The position numbers were made by a program, and so were the translations under genes. From RGIG4097 sp964550635 (lineage in GTDB: Bacteria > Bacillota > Clostridia > Christensenellales > CAG-917), in NCBI GenBank assembly GCA_964550635.1, contig CAZJZV010000012.1, forward strand, positions 1 to 43,669: a DNA stretch of 43,669 bases, in the 5' to 3' direction. This document shows, piece by piece, positions 6,164 through 14,734 of the stretch; position 1 is the first letter of the stretch; each line of letters begins with the position of its first letter. The notes under the pieces are model-generated. The model did not search any database and was not told the DNA's origin. It saw nothing but the letters and a program-made list of their open reading frames with translations.

Positions 6164-8749
6164 TTATGATTTGGACTTGATTATGTTCACCGGTTTTATC
6201 GTCATAACCCCAAGGAAGGGTAGGAATGCCGATACGACGGTAACCCCTAATACTATCGCCATGCTTATCCACATAACCCGACCGTCAAAGGCAAGTAGGG
6301 TATTCCCGCCTATCGACGCATTCTCGACGTATTCGATAAGACTGTCCATGAGTAGTTTGTTCGCAAGGGGCATGCCAAAGTAGAAGAACAATCCGAACAG
6401 TATGCATATCGCAAGACCTACGCATATGACTTGCACAAGGAATATCCCCGCGACGTTTCTCGTTCTTGCGCCGATCGCTTTCATCACGCCGATTTCGTAG
6501 TTGCGCGAGCGGATATTGCTGATCGCAAAGAACGCCATAAGCAATACCATAACTCCGCAAAGTCCCATCGCAATAAGCACGAATATGTCCTTGAATACGG
6601 CGACGATTTTCGTGATCGATTGCACCGTCTTGAAATAGGCGGTGGCGGAGTAGAAATTGTTTTCAACGCCCGCCGAGTAGATCTCCGCTATATTGTCGAA
6701 GTTGTCAAAGTAGAGCGAAACCGTCCTGAAATTCGACGCTTGCATTGCTTTCGTGATTTCGGGATCGTAGATGAACATACCATAGTCGTTCACCATAAAT
6801 TCCGTAACTCTCACGGTGAAAGTAGCGGTGGTTTCATCAGACGAAAAACTCTTCATTCTGAACGTGAGTGTGATTGGTTCTTCGAGAACGTCGTCCACTT
6901 TGTAAGTCGTGCCGAATATCGCATTGAACAAGCCGACTCCCATTGTGCATTCGTCTTTTTCTTTGTCTTCCGCATTTTTGAAGGTTGCATAGTAGCTGTT
7001 GTCAACTGAATATTCTTTTCCGTTCAGTTCTGCAGTCGCGCCCCTGAAACGACCAATGTTGGAAGTTCTTAAGTCAATGAAGTCTTGCTTGAAGTTTTCA
7101 TTGAAAGTGTAGGTTACGGACAAGTAGTTTTCCGCATATTCCTTAAATTCCGCAGCTTCTTGTTTGGACACTTTTTCTCTGTTTTCGAGAGCGGTCAGAT
7201 AGGATGAGAATCTTTCCTTGTAGTCCGTTTCGATGACGGCATTGATATAAATTCTTCCGCCGTATGGTTTGTTTACGATTTGCTCGTAAGTTGTACCTTT
7301 CATCGCATATACGCCGTATGCAATCATACAGTCCGCTATATAGTCGGTCACAATGAGACCTTCGGGGTGGGCTTCGTTGACAAGAGAGCCTGCAAGCACG
7401 TTAAGTTTGCCGTTTTTGCCGAAAACTTTTGTCAAAAATTCTTCGTCACAAAGGAGAATGCCTCTCGATTCGGTTGCGTAGAAGTTCGCGTAAATCGCGT
7501 TGTTTTCGATGACCCCGCATTCGCAGGAGTAGGACGATTCCGAAATCGGCAAACTCCAGAATATTTTTTCGTAAATTTTGCCTTTGTAGCCCGTCGATTT
7601 GAAGTCGTCAATATCGTCGTCATCGATTGGCACGGCATAAGTCGTGTTCAAACTCTCGATAAGGTCGTCGTTTATGTAGCCCTTGTTCATCACGAACGCG
7701 GGGTCGTCCGACGTCTGCATCGCGCTATTCATCGCTTCCGCTCCGTCAAATTCCACGAATACGTTGCTCAGTCCGAATAGCACTACCACCGCAGTGATGA
7801 GTATCGTCATGAGTATGCTCGTGACGAGTTTCTTACCCATGAACTTCCCGGACATCTCTATAGTGCGCTTCGTCGAGAGTTTGGACGGGATGAATTTCAT
7901 CTCTTCACTCGCTACGTTGCAAACTTCTTTCGTGTCCGCGAATGCGGTTTCTCGTTGCACGATAGTCTTGTTTCCTTCGCCGATTGCGCCGTTGAGTCTT
8001 TCGAGTTCTTCGTCGGTCAGGCGCACTCTGTCGGGGAGATAGATAACGTCGTCTTCCACCGCAAAAGTGTTCTCGTGGCACTCGTTTCGAGATATATCCG
8101 AGATGATTTTGCCGTCCGCAAGTTCAATCATTCTGTCCGCGTATTTCTCCGCGTCCGCTATGTTGTGCGACACCACGACCACAAGTATGTCCTTGGACAA
8201 CTTCTTCAGAAGTTCAAGCACTTGCACCGCCGTTTTGCTGTCAAGATTGCCCGTCGGCTCGTCTGCAAGGATGAGTTTCGGGGATTTCACGAGAGCACGC
8301 GCTATCGCGACTCTTTGCCGTTGTCCGCCCGATAGTTGCGTGGGTTTGCGGTTGGCAAACTCCGTCAAATCCACCTTTTCGAGTATTTCCGCGACTTTCG
8401 AGTAGTCGTGTTTCTCGCCTTGGAAGTCGAGCGCAAGGCGCACGTTGTCCGCTACCGTCAATTCGTTGATAAGACAGAAGTCTTGAAATACGAAGCCTAA
8501 ATAACTGTTGCGATAGTCGTCGAAGTCCGTGTTTGTGAACTGCGAAAACCGCTTTTCACCGATAACGACGTCCCCCGACGTTATCTCGTCTAGCCCGCCG
8601 AGCATGTTGAGCAGGGTGGACTTCCCGCTGCCGCTCTTGCCGACGATGAACACCAGTCCCGTATCGGGCAACGTAAAAGATACGTCGTCAAGCCCGACGC
8701 CGTTCACACCTTTGGTTTTGTAGATCTTTGTCAAGTGTTCTATTCTCAT
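6164..8749 (-). CDS. MacB-like ABC transporter, ATPase and FtsX permease fused
   Basis: An 861-residue fusion. Residues about 1-230 are a LolD/MacB-type ATPase with Walker A GKSGSGKST, signature LSGGQRQRVAIARAL and Walker B LILADEPTGNLDS. A linker follows, then a transmembrane helix (about residues 308-332), a large extracytoplasmic region and three C-terminal helices with the FtsX block NIRSRNYEIGVMKAIGAR. Such proteins move peptides, toxins or envelope signals by mechanotransmission and do not import solutes. I place the start at MRIEHL (8749), which has a GGGGGT-rich upstream, rather than eight codons earlier. No periplasmic adaptor or two-component system is adjacent, so the substrate is unknown. 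Confidence 0.9.
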   Translation of the reverse strand: MRIEHLTKIYKTKGVNGVGLDDVSFTLPDTGLVFIVGKSGSGKSTLLNMLGGLDEITSGDVVIGEKRFSQFTNTDFDDYRNSYLGFVFQDFCLINELTVADNVRLALDFQGEKHDYSKVAEILEKVDLTEFANRKPTQLSGGQRQRVAIARALVKSPKLILADEPTGNLDSKTAVQVLELLKKLSKDILVVVVSHNIADAEKYADRMIELADGKIISDISRNECHENTFAVEDDVIYLPDRVRLTDEELERLNGAIGEGNKTIVQRETAFADTKEVCNVASEEMKFIPSKLSTKRTIEMSGKFMGKKLVTSILMTILITAVVVLFGLSNVFVEFDGAEAMNSAMQTSDDPAFVMNKGYINDDLIESLNTTYAVPIDDDDIDDFKSTGYKGKIYEKIFWSLPISESSYSCECGVIENNAIYANFYATESRGILLCDEEFLTKVFGKNGKLNVLAGSLVNEAHPEGLIVTDYIADCMIAYGVYAMKGTTYEQIVNKPYGGRIYINAVIETDYKERFSSYLTALENREKVSKQEAAEFKEYAENYLSVTYTFNENFKQDFIDLRTSNIGRFRGATAELNGKEYSVDNSYYATFKNAEDKEKDECTMGVGLFNAIFGTTYKVDDVLEEPITLTFRMKSFSSDETTATFTVRVTEFMVNDYGMFIYDPEITKAMQASNFRTVSLYFDNFDNIAEIYSAGVENNFYSATAYFKTVQSITKIVAVFKDIFVLIAMGLCGVMVLLMAFFAISNIRSRNYEIGVMKAIGARTRNVAGIFLVQVICVGLAICILFGLFFYFGMPLANKLLMDSLIEYVENASIGGNTLLAFDGRVMWISMAIVLGVTVVSAFLPFLGVMTIKPVNIIKSKS

Positions 8750-8778
8750 TCCGATACCCCCGTTGTAGAACATAATAA

Positions 8779-8806
8779 ATTATAACTGTTTCCATAAATA
8801 AAGCAA
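8779..8806 (-). promoter_or_regulatory. Promoter of the ABC transporter gene
   Basis: On the minus strand TTGCTT (8806-8801) and TATAAT (8784-8779) are 16 bp apart, giving a leader of about 25 nt. Confidence 0.55.
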
Positions 8807-8880
8807 GAAGTTTCTATCGGTTTCTTACGCGTCGTTGTCGTCGGATGATATTTAACAAATAAAATGCAAATCGTGATTTT

Positions 8881-8921
8881 GTCATTCCGAGCGAAGTGTG
8901 GGAATCTCGCGGGAGCGCACC
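8881..8921 (+). repeat. Interspersed repeat GTCATTCCGAGCG..., copy A
   Basis: Begins GTCATTCCGAGCGAAG and continues to GGAATCTCGCGGGAGCGCACC. Near-identical copies lie at 27074 and 27952, and a shortened inverted copy at 9772-9788. This motif type is a common small dispersed repeat in many bacterial genomes. Its function is unknown. Confidence 0.8.
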
Positions 8922-8947
8922 ATAAATCACTTTGTGAAATGACGAGA

Positions 8948-9017
8948 AACTGCGGCTTGGGGACGGAGCAAAAATACGCACTACTGCGTAAATTTGCTCC
9001 GTCCCCAAGCCGCAGTT
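8948..9017. repeat. Long perfect palindrome with TTGGGGACGG core
   Basis: Two 25-bp arms (8948-8972 and 8993-9017) are perfect inverted repeats, and the interior adds TACGCA / TGCGTA, giving a hairpin of more than 30 bp. The core CTTGGGGACGG is shared with palindromes at 9597-9663 and 9736-9766. It resembles REP-type palindromes linked to IS200-like (RAYT) transposases, but no transposase is present. Confidence 0.85.
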
Positions 9018-9120
9018 ATATGTTTAGACTTTGAAAAAGGCAATCGTCAAAAAGCGCTGTAAATAGTGCGAAATTTCTATTTTTTGTGGTCGTAGATTTG
9101 CGAATATTGTGCTATAAAGT

Positions 9121-9177
9121 GCGTATTTTGCTCCGTCCCTAAATACGCACTACTGCGTAAATTTGCTCCGTCCCCAA
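9121..9177. repeat. Partial copy of the 8948 palindrome
   Basis: The inner and right portion of the palindrome recurs: TACGCACTACTGCGTAAATT followed by TGCTCCGTCCCCAA. The left part is present only as GCGTATTTTGCTCCGTCCC in the opposite arrangement, so this is a rearranged or decayed copy. Confidence 0.75.
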
Positions 9178-9210
9178 GGCGCACACCCAAGGCGCACACA
9201 AGGCGCACAC
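9176..9210 (+). repeat. Three tandem AAGGCGCACAC units
   Basis: The 11-mer AAGGCGCACAC occurs at 9176-9186, 9189-9199 and 9200-9210, with CC between the first two. Probably slippage expansion at the edge of the repeat block. Confidence 0.8.
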
Positions 9211-9596
9211 TATGAGCGGGCGTGAGTACGCACTTGCTCTTTCGAAGACGGAACACGAGCCGCAACGGCGGCGAGAACTTCGAGTGCCGAGCGCGTCACA
9301 AGGCACTTTGCGCTATGCCCTCTGCGACGGCTCTTATGCGCAGAGCCTTGCTCCTTTTTCCCCTTCTGCGAAAACTGCGCCTGTGCCAACAGAGTGCGTA
9401 ATCAAATTTTCGTTGGCTTGTTTTCGCAGTGGGGATACCCCTGTTTTTAAAGGGGAACGCGATGGGCGCGACGCGTTAAACGCACAATCCACTGAATTGT
9501 GCGTAGCCAAAGCGAACGAGGTGGTTGCCCTCGGCAAGCCCGAAGTGGACACACGTGAGGAAGGGGGGAACTGTGACAAGATATGTTAGCACTTGA
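9211..9596. other. Repeat-bounded segment without a convincing gene
   Basis: Open frames exist on both strands (for example 9212-9589 plus and 9334-9579 minus), but neither has a ribosome binding site, promoter or recognisable domain, and composition is unlike neighbouring genes. The segment is flanked by a diverged direct repeat (CTATGAGCGGGCGTGAGTA at 9210-9228; CTATGAGTGTGGGTGAGTA at 9809 onward) and by palindromes. It contains small hairpins such as CGCACAAT / ATTGTGCG at 9480-9502. It may be a non-autonomous element or decayed DNA. Confidence 0.4.
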
Positions 9597-9663
9597 TTTC
9601 CTCTTGGGGACGGGGATGAAAGCGGAAATGGCTTCCGCTTTTGTCCCCGTCCCCAAGAGGAAA
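9597..9663. repeat. Palindrome with 19-bp arms, TTGGGGACGGGG core
   Basis: Arms at 9597-9615 and 9645-9663 are perfect inverted repeats (TTTCCTCTTGGGGACGGGG), and the interior carries AAGCGGAA / TTCCGCTT. Related to the palindrome at 8948 and to the single arm at 9736. Confidence 0.85.
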
Positions 9664-9735
9664 TTAGAGAAGAAAAACACACTGTTTACAGGGAAATTCG
9701 CAAAAATAATAGCCCGTCGCACTAGAAACGCTGAT

Positions 9736-9766
9736 TTCCGCTTTAATCCCCGTCCCCAAGAGGAAA
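9736..9766. repeat. Isolated right arm of the 9597 palindrome
   Basis: TTCCGCTTTAATCCCCGTCC followed by CCAAGAGGAAA repeats the right half of the 9597-9663 palindrome with small changes. The left half is missing. Confidence 0.75.
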
Positions 9767-9771
9767 TGAGT

Positions 9772-9788
9772 GGTGCGCTCGCAATGAC
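9772..9788 (-). repeat. Shortened inverted copy of the GTCATTCCGAGCG repeat
   Basis: On the minus strand it reads GTCATTGCGAGCGCACC, joining the start and the end of the longer repeat seen at 8881-8921. An internal deletion explains it. Confidence 0.55.
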
Positions 9789-9925
9789 AGAATAATAGTG
9801 CGCTTACTATGAGTGTGGGTGAGTATACTCACTTCATTTCGCTTTTTCAAAAGCGACGACTGTATAGTCGGCGATCGAGGGGAAATAAATTTTAATTTAT
9901 TTTTAATATTGTTTTCCGTTTTCTC

Positions 9926-9954
9926 TTGCGACTTGCGCGCGCTTATGCTATAAT
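9926..9954 (+). promoter_or_regulatory. Promoter of the transporter-oxaloacetate decarboxylase operon
   Basis: TTGCGA (9926-9931) and a consensus TATAAT (9949-9954) with 17-bp spacing. The start codon at 9983 is about 22 nt downstream of the expected start, with CGGAG as ribosome binding site. No other clear promoter was seen before 17639, so this may drive eight genes. Confidence 0.7.
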
Positions 9955-9982
9955 CTACAATGACTAAAATCGGAGTACTGTT

Positions 9983-11518
9983 ATGGCTCAAGACGTTACC
10001 GACACCAATAACACAACCGAAATTGCCGTTGCGACGGCGGATATTCCCGTCCGTCCCGAAGACAAAATTCCCACGAGAGAGAAGATTGTTTACGGCGCAA
10101 TGGATATTTTCGGTGGGGGACAAGGAAGTTTGATTTCCTTGTTGTTGATGTATTATTTCACGTCCGTCGTCGGCATAGACGCGGGATTTGCGGGCACCGC
10201 GGTGCTTATCGCGAAAATCTGGGACGCGATCATCGATCCGACGTTTGGCGTCATCACCGACAACACTCGCACGAAACTCGGACGTCGTCGTCCGTATATC
10301 ATCATCGGCGGTGCGCTCATCATTCCTGCGATGCTCTTTTTGTACGCTCCCATACAAGGTCTTGGCGACACTTTGCAAGCGGTATGGATTTGCGTGGCGT
10401 ATCTCGTCTATTGCACTGTTTCATCCATTTCGCAAGTTCCTTTCAACAGTATGAGTTCGGACATTTCCGCCGACTACCGCGAAAGAAACAAGGCAAATCT
10501 CATCAAATTATTGTTCGATTTGGGTTCGGCGGGACTTTGCTTCCTGCTTCCCACGCTTTTGTTGTCCGCTTTGAAATCGGGTAGTATCAGTTATACGGCG
10601 TTCTATCTGACGCTATGCTTGGGCTTCGGCGGACTGTTCTCACTTCCCCTTGTGATCGGCGGATTCGTGGTCAAGGAGCGCGCTCCCTACGACGTCGAAC
10701 ACAGAGAAAAACTCAATCTCAAAGAGTATTTCGGCACAATCAAAGTCAAGTCGTTCTACCTTCATCTTATAATGTACGTGTGCGCGTATATCGCAATGGA
10801 CGTCATCAGTGCGGTCGCTCTCTACTACTGCGAGAATATCTTGAACGGTATGACGTTCCTTGGTATGGACCTTGGCAACAGTTCGATTATCATCATCGGA
10901 CCGTTCATGGTCTGCGCGGCGGTGGCGGTGCCTCTTGCCTACCACAATATGCGCAAATATTCAAAGCAATTCGCCTATCGTTTCACAATCCCCGGCTTTA
11001 TCGTGACGGCTATAATTATGGTGTCCGTGCAATCCGATTGGAGTCCGTGGATAGTGGTCGCCGATATGATGCTTATGGGCTTCTTCTTCGGCGGATCGCA
11101 GGTTATGCCTTGGCTCATCTTCCCCGACACAGTCGACGTCGTCGAACTCAAAAAGGGGGAAAGACCGTCGGGCAGTATGGGTGCGGTTATGACTTTCTGC
11201 CGCACGATAGCGACTGCGTTTGCATCGTCGTCGGTCGGTTGGGTGCTTGCGGGTGCTAACTATATTTCCCACGAAGCGACCGAAGTCGTCACGCAACCCG
11301 ATAGCGTTGCGACCGCTCTCCGTATATTCATAGGCGTGACCGTGTGTGTACTCTTCATATGTGCGTTCACCGCGTCTTGTTTCTATAAGGTCACGGACAA
11401 GAAACTCTCTCGTATCAGATACTTCAACGACAAGGCGAGAGCGGGTGAACTCGACTCCTTGACTATTGCGGAAAAGGTCGAAAGACAAGATCTCATCAAG
11501 GAACTTTGCGGAGATTGA
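9983..11518 (+). CDS. GPH-family (MelB-like) sugar:cation symporter
   Basis: A 511-residue inner-membrane transporter of the glycoside-pentoside-hexuronide family (major facilitator superfamily), which couples uptake of glycosides to Na+ or H+. The family signature lies near residues 80-112: IWDAIIDPTFGVITDNTR then GRRRPYIIIG, and about twelve hydrophobic helices follow. The N-terminal 30 residues are polar and the C-terminal 40 are charged and cytoplasmic. It heads an operon whose next genes are a phosphoesterase and a Na+-pumping decarboxylase, so Na+ coupling is attractive but inferred. Substrate is unknown, with no glycosidase nearby. Confidence 0.88.
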   Translation: MAQDVTDTNNTTEIAVATADIPVRPEDKIPTREKIVYGAMDIFGGGQGSLISLLLMYYFTSVVGIDAGFAGTAVLIAKIWDAIIDPTFGVITDNTRTKLGRRRPYIIIGGALIIPAMLFLYAPIQGLGDTLQAVWICVAYLVYCTVSSISQVPFNSMSSDISADYRERNKANLIKLLFDLGSAGLCFLLPTLLLSALKSGSISYTAFYLTLCLGFGGLFSLPLVIGGFVVKERAPYDVEHREKLNLKEYFGTIKVKSFYLHLIMYVCAYIAMDVISAVALYYCENILNGMTFLGMDLGNSSIIIIGPFMVCAAVAVPLAYHNMRKYSKQFAYRFTIPGFIVTAIIMVSVQSDWSPWIVVADMMLMGFFFGGSQVMPWLIFPDTVDVVELKKGERPSGSMGAVMTFCRTIATAFASSSVGWVLAGANYISHEATEVVTQPDSVATALRIFIGVTVCVLFICAFTASCFYKVTDKKLSRIRYFNDKARAGELDSLTIAEKVERQDLIKELCGD

Positions 11519-11519
11519 T

Positions 11520-12515
11520 ATGGCAAACGTAACCGTCGAAAGAACGAATAATAAAACCGTAATCAGAAAGAAGGAAGGAGTGCCGTTCAGGATTCTTCAA
11601 CTCACCGACGTGCATATCGGCGGCGGGTTTTTGAGCGTGAAGAAGGATAGACTGGCTCTCGACGCGGTCGAAAAACTCGTGCGCGCGTCCAATGCAGACT
11701 TCGTCGTGGTGACGGGGGATATATGTTATCCGCTCTTCTGGTTTTCGGGGACGAGCAACAACGAGCGTCCGTCCAAACGATTTGCCGACCTTATGCAAAA
11801 ACTCGGCGTGCCTTGGTGCGTAACTTTCGGCAATCACGACTCCGAAAAGTTTGCGAAACTCTCGAGAGAAGAACTCGGCTCTTTCTATGAAAGTCAACCG
11901 AATTGCTACTTTGAAAAGGGGGATTCCAAACTCACAGGGTGCGGAAACTACTGCATCCGCCTTGAAAACGCGGACGGAAAGTTGAACACTCTCCTTATGA
12001 TGCTCGACTCGAATGCGTACGTGGGCAAGACCTTTTTCAGTGGTTTCGACGTCATCCACGAAGACCAAATTCAGTGGTATGAAGACGTCGTATATGAAGA
12101 AAGCGTTGGCGGTGAGCTTGCACGCTCCCTTGCGTTTTTCCACATTCCGCCCAAAGAATTTAAGGACGCGTGGGAGAAGTGCTATAGGGGAGATAAGGAC
12201 GTCGTCTATCACCACGGTTTCGTGCAGGAGAAGGATAACTACTTCGGCTATCCCAAAACCGTTGAAGGCACTTTCTTCGGTGAAATGGTGAAATTCGGCT
12301 CGTGCAAAGGTATGTTCATGGGGCACGACCATCTCAACACTCTGTCCTTGACCTACAAGGGCATCCGCTTGACTTACGGTATGAGCATAGACTATCTTGC
12401 GTACTACAAAATCGCAAAGAAGCATACCCAACGCGGCGGTACTATCATTGAAATCGCAGACGACGGCAGTTTCGACGTGAAATTGCTCCCGCTCGACGAT
12501 ATAACGAAACAATAA
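11520..12515 (+). CDS. Calcineurin-like metallophosphoesterase
   Basis: A 331-residue protein with the dinuclear metal motifs of the family in order: DVHIG (Asp30, His32), GDICYP, GNHDSE and the C-terminal GHDH. It is predicted cytoplasmic with no signal peptide. The purple-acid-phosphatase-like arrangement without extra domains does not tell the substrate, which could be a phosphodiester or phosphomonoester. Start chosen at ATG 11520, one base after the transporter stop, since the longer frame reads 18 codons back inside the transporter. It is co-transcribed between the transporter and oxaloacetate decarboxylase. Confidence 0.87.
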   Translation: MANVTVERTNNKTVIRKKEGVPFRILQLTDVHIGGGFLSVKKDRLALDAVEKLVRASNADFVVVTGDICYPLFWFSGTSNNERPSKRFADLMQKLGVPWCVTFGNHDSEKFAKLSREELGSFYESQPNCYFEKGDSKLTGCGNYCIRLENADGKLNTLLMMLDSNAYVGKTFFSGFDVIHEDQIQWYEDVVYEESVGGELARSLAFFHIPPKEFKDAWEKCYRGDKDVVYHHGFVQEKDNYFGYPKTVEGTFFGEMVKFGSCKGMFMGHDHLNTLSLTYKGIRLTYGMSIDYLAYYKIAKKHTQRGGTIIEIADDGSFDVKLLPLDDITKQ

Positions 12516-12541
12516 AAACTTTATACATTATGGAGGCAAAA

Positions 12542-13921
12542 ATGAAAATTGGTTTTACCGAAACTGTTCTACGCGACGCCAACCAATCCCTGATTGCAAC
12601 GCGCTTGCCGTATGAAAAATTCGCAGACATACTCCCCACGATGGACAAAGCAGGCTACTATTCCGTAGAATGCTGGGGCGGTGCGGTGTTCGATAGTTGC
12701 TTGAGATACCTCAACGAAGACCCGTGGGAAAGACTTCGCAAACTCCGCAAGGCTATGCCTAATACGAAGTTGCAAATGCTCCTCAGAGGACAAAATCTTC
12801 TCGGTTACAAGCATTATCCCGACGACGTAGTGCGTTTGTTCGTCGACAAGTCCGTGGACAACGGTATCGACATCATCCGCATTTTCGACGCACTCAACGA
12901 CCTTCGCAACATCGAAGTCGCGGCAAAGGAAGTGATCAAGAAAGGCGCGACCGTTTCGGGCACTCTTTCTTTCACTCAAAGCCCCGTGCACACTCTCGAA
13001 TCTTTCGCAAAACTCGCAAAAGAACTCGAAAATATGGGCGTTCAATCCATCTGCGTGAAGGATATGGCGGGTGTTATGAGCCCCTTTGAAGCGCAAGAAC
13101 TCATCGGCGCAATCAAGAAAGAAGTCAAAGTCCCCGTCGTGTTGCACACTCACTGCACCACCGGTCTTGCATTCATGACCTATCTCAAGGCGGCGGAAGC
13201 GGGCGTCGACGTCATCGACACCGCAACTTCTTGTTTCAGCGGCGGTACTTCCCAACCTGCAACCGAAACTCTCAACTACGCTCTCGGTCAACTCGGCTAT
13301 GAAACCGGACTCAACGCAGACGTCCTCAAAGAAGTCAACGATTTCTTCAAACCCATCCGCGATGAATATCTCGCAAGCGGTGGACTCAACCCCAAGATGA
13401 TGGCGACGGATACCGACGCTCTCACCTACAAAGTCCCCGGCGGTATGCTCTCCAACCTCGTCGCACAACTCAAAGCACAAAACGCAATGGATAAATTCGA
13501 TGAAGTCCTTCTCGAAACCCCCAAGGTCAGAGCGGATCTCGGTTATCCTCCTCTCGTCACTCCTATGAGCCAAATGGTCGGCGTACAAGCGACCACCAAC
13601 GTGCTTGCAGGGGAGAGATATAAGAACGTTTCCAAAGAAGTCAAGTCCTATTGCCTCGGCGAATACGGCACGACTCCCGCACCCATCAACCCCGAAGTCC
13701 TTGCAAAAGTCCTCGGCGACGAAAAACCCATCGAAGGCAGATACGCAGACACTCTCGAACCCGCCTTTGAGAAGACGAAAGCGGAACTCGGCGACACCGC
13801 AAGAAGCGATGAAGACGTTTTGAGTTATATCGCATTCCCCACCGTCACCGAAAAGTTCTTCCAAGCACGCAAGGAAGCGGAACAAAAAGTCGTAAAATAC
13901 ACGATAGCACCTATCGAGTAA
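12542..13921 (+). CDS. oadA: Oxaloacetate decarboxylase alpha subunit (carboxyltransferase)
   Basis: Moves the carboxyl group of oxaloacetate to biotin, releasing pyruvate. The 459-residue protein has the DRE-TIM metallolyase fold with TVLRDANQS at the N-terminus, QNLLGYKHYPDD, the lysine-bearing VKDMAGV and metal-binding HTHCTTG. It is shorter than enteric OadA (about 590 aa) because the biotin domain is encoded separately at 14337. Start at ATG 12542 is favoured: the ATG at 12530 contains the GGAGG ribosome binding site itself. The same fold occurs in pyruvate carboxylase subunit B, but the following gamma and beta subunits fix the assignment. Confidence 0.93.
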   Translation: MKIGFTETVLRDANQSLIATRLPYEKFADILPTMDKAGYYSVECWGGAVFDSCLRYLNEDPWERLRKLRKAMPNTKLQMLLRGQNLLGYKHYPDDVVRLFVDKSVDNGIDIIRIFDALNDLRNIEVAAKEVIKKGATVSGTLSFTQSPVHTLESFAKLAKELENMGVQSICVKDMAGVMSPFEAQELIGAIKKEVKVPVVLHTHCTTGLAFMTYLKAAEAGVDVIDTATSCFSGGTSQPATETLNYALGQLGYETGLNADVLKEVNDFFKPIRDEYLASGGLNPKMMATDTDALTYKVPGGMLSNLVAQLKAQNAMDKFDEVLLETPKVRADLGYPPLVTPMSQMVGVQATTNVLAGERYKNVSKEVKSYCLGEYGTTPAPINPEVLAKVLGDEKPIEGRYADTLEPAFEKTKAELGDTARSDEDVLSYIAFPTVTEKFFQARKEAEQKVVKYTIAPIE

Positions 13922-13933
13922 TAAGGAGAAATT

Positions 13934-14335
13934 ATGGATAATCTTTTATCTGCAGTATCAGGCAAAATATCCGTTCTCGACGCGCTTATCTTGTCCCTGC
14001 TCGGCATAGCGATAGTTTTCGTCGTGCTGATCGTCCTTATGTTCATCATCTGGACAATGGGCAAAGTCGGAGAGAAATCTCCCGAAATCGCGGCGAAACT
14101 TCCCAAACTTCCGAAAATCAAATTCGGCAAGAAGAAAGATGAAGAACAATCCGCTCCCGAAGTCGTCGGCGAACAAGAACTCGCTCCCGGCTCTTGCGGT
14201 GAACTTCTTCTCGTCAAAACGGAAGAAAGAGATGCGGCTATGATTATGGCAATCGTGGCGGATTCCACGGGTATTCCGCTCAATCAACTCAAATTCAAAT
14301 CCATCAAGAGAATAGATCAGGAGGAGGAAAAATAA
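13934..14335 (+). CDS. oadG: Oxaloacetate decarboxylase gamma-type subunit
   Basis: A 133-residue small subunit of the sodium-pump decarboxylase family. It has one transmembrane helix (about residues 17-42, LSLLGIAIVFVVLIVLMFII), a Lys/Pro-rich hinge (LPKLPKIKFGKKK) and a C-terminal soluble module rich in charged residues. In the enzyme the gamma subunit anchors the carboxyltransferase to the membrane beta subunit and speeds carboxyl transfer. Ribosome binding site AAGGAG precedes the ATG. Assigned from topology and operon position, since this subunit is poorly conserved. Confidence 0.82.
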   Translation: MDNLLSAVSGKISVLDALILSLLGIAIVFVVLIVLMFIIWTMGKVGEKSPEIAAKLPKLPKIKFGKKKDEEQSAPEVVGEQELAPGSCGELLLVKTEERDAAMIMAIVADSTGIPLNQLKFKSIKRIDQEEEK

Positions 14336-14336
14336 T

Positions 14337-14726
14337 ATGATATACAAAGTTAGCTTGAACGGAAAAATTTACGAAGTAGAAGTCGAACAAGGCGAAGCAA
14401 TCGTCAAAGCGGAATACGAGGCAAGTTTGCCCGCCGCCGCACCTGCGGAAGCACCCGTAGTCAGCGCAGCACCCGCCGCGGCTCCTGCGGCAGCACCCGT
14501 CGCAAGCGGAAACGGCGAAGTCGTAAAATCCCCTCTTCCCGGCACCGTCAATCAAATCAAAGTTACCACCGGTCAAGTCGTGAAAGCAGGCGACGTCATT
14601 TTCATTCTCGAAGCGATGAAGATGGAAAACGAAATCACCGCTCCCGTCGGCGGAAAAATCGGCAACGTTCTCGTCACGAAAGGCGCGTCCGTCGAAACTG
14701 GCACTCCGCTTGTTGAAATCATCTGA
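14337..14726 (+). CDS. Biotin carboxyl carrier subunit of the decarboxylase
   Basis: A 129-residue biotin/lipoyl-type carrier. The C-terminal domain carries the biotinylation motif EAMKMENEI, with Lys the biotin acceptor, and the domain start SPLPGTVNQIKV. A flexible Ala/Pro linker (residues about 36-62) joins it to a short N-terminal segment. It shuttles CO2 between the alpha subunit and the membrane beta subunit. AGGAGG lies upstream. The biotin ligase encoded at 15935 in the same operon is the obvious modifying enzyme. Confidence 0.93.
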   Translation: MIYKVSLNGKIYEVEVEQGEAIVKAEYEASLPAAAPAEAPVVSAAPAAAPAAAPVASGNGEVVKSPLPGTVNQIKVTTGQVVKAGDVIFILEAMKMENEITAPVGGKIGNVLVTKGASVETGTPLVEII

Positions 14727-14734
14727 GGTGACAA

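Noticed and set aside
9212..9589. Protein-coding gene in the repeat block
   Set aside because: No ribosome binding site, promoter or domain, frames open on both strands, and composition unlike the neighbours.
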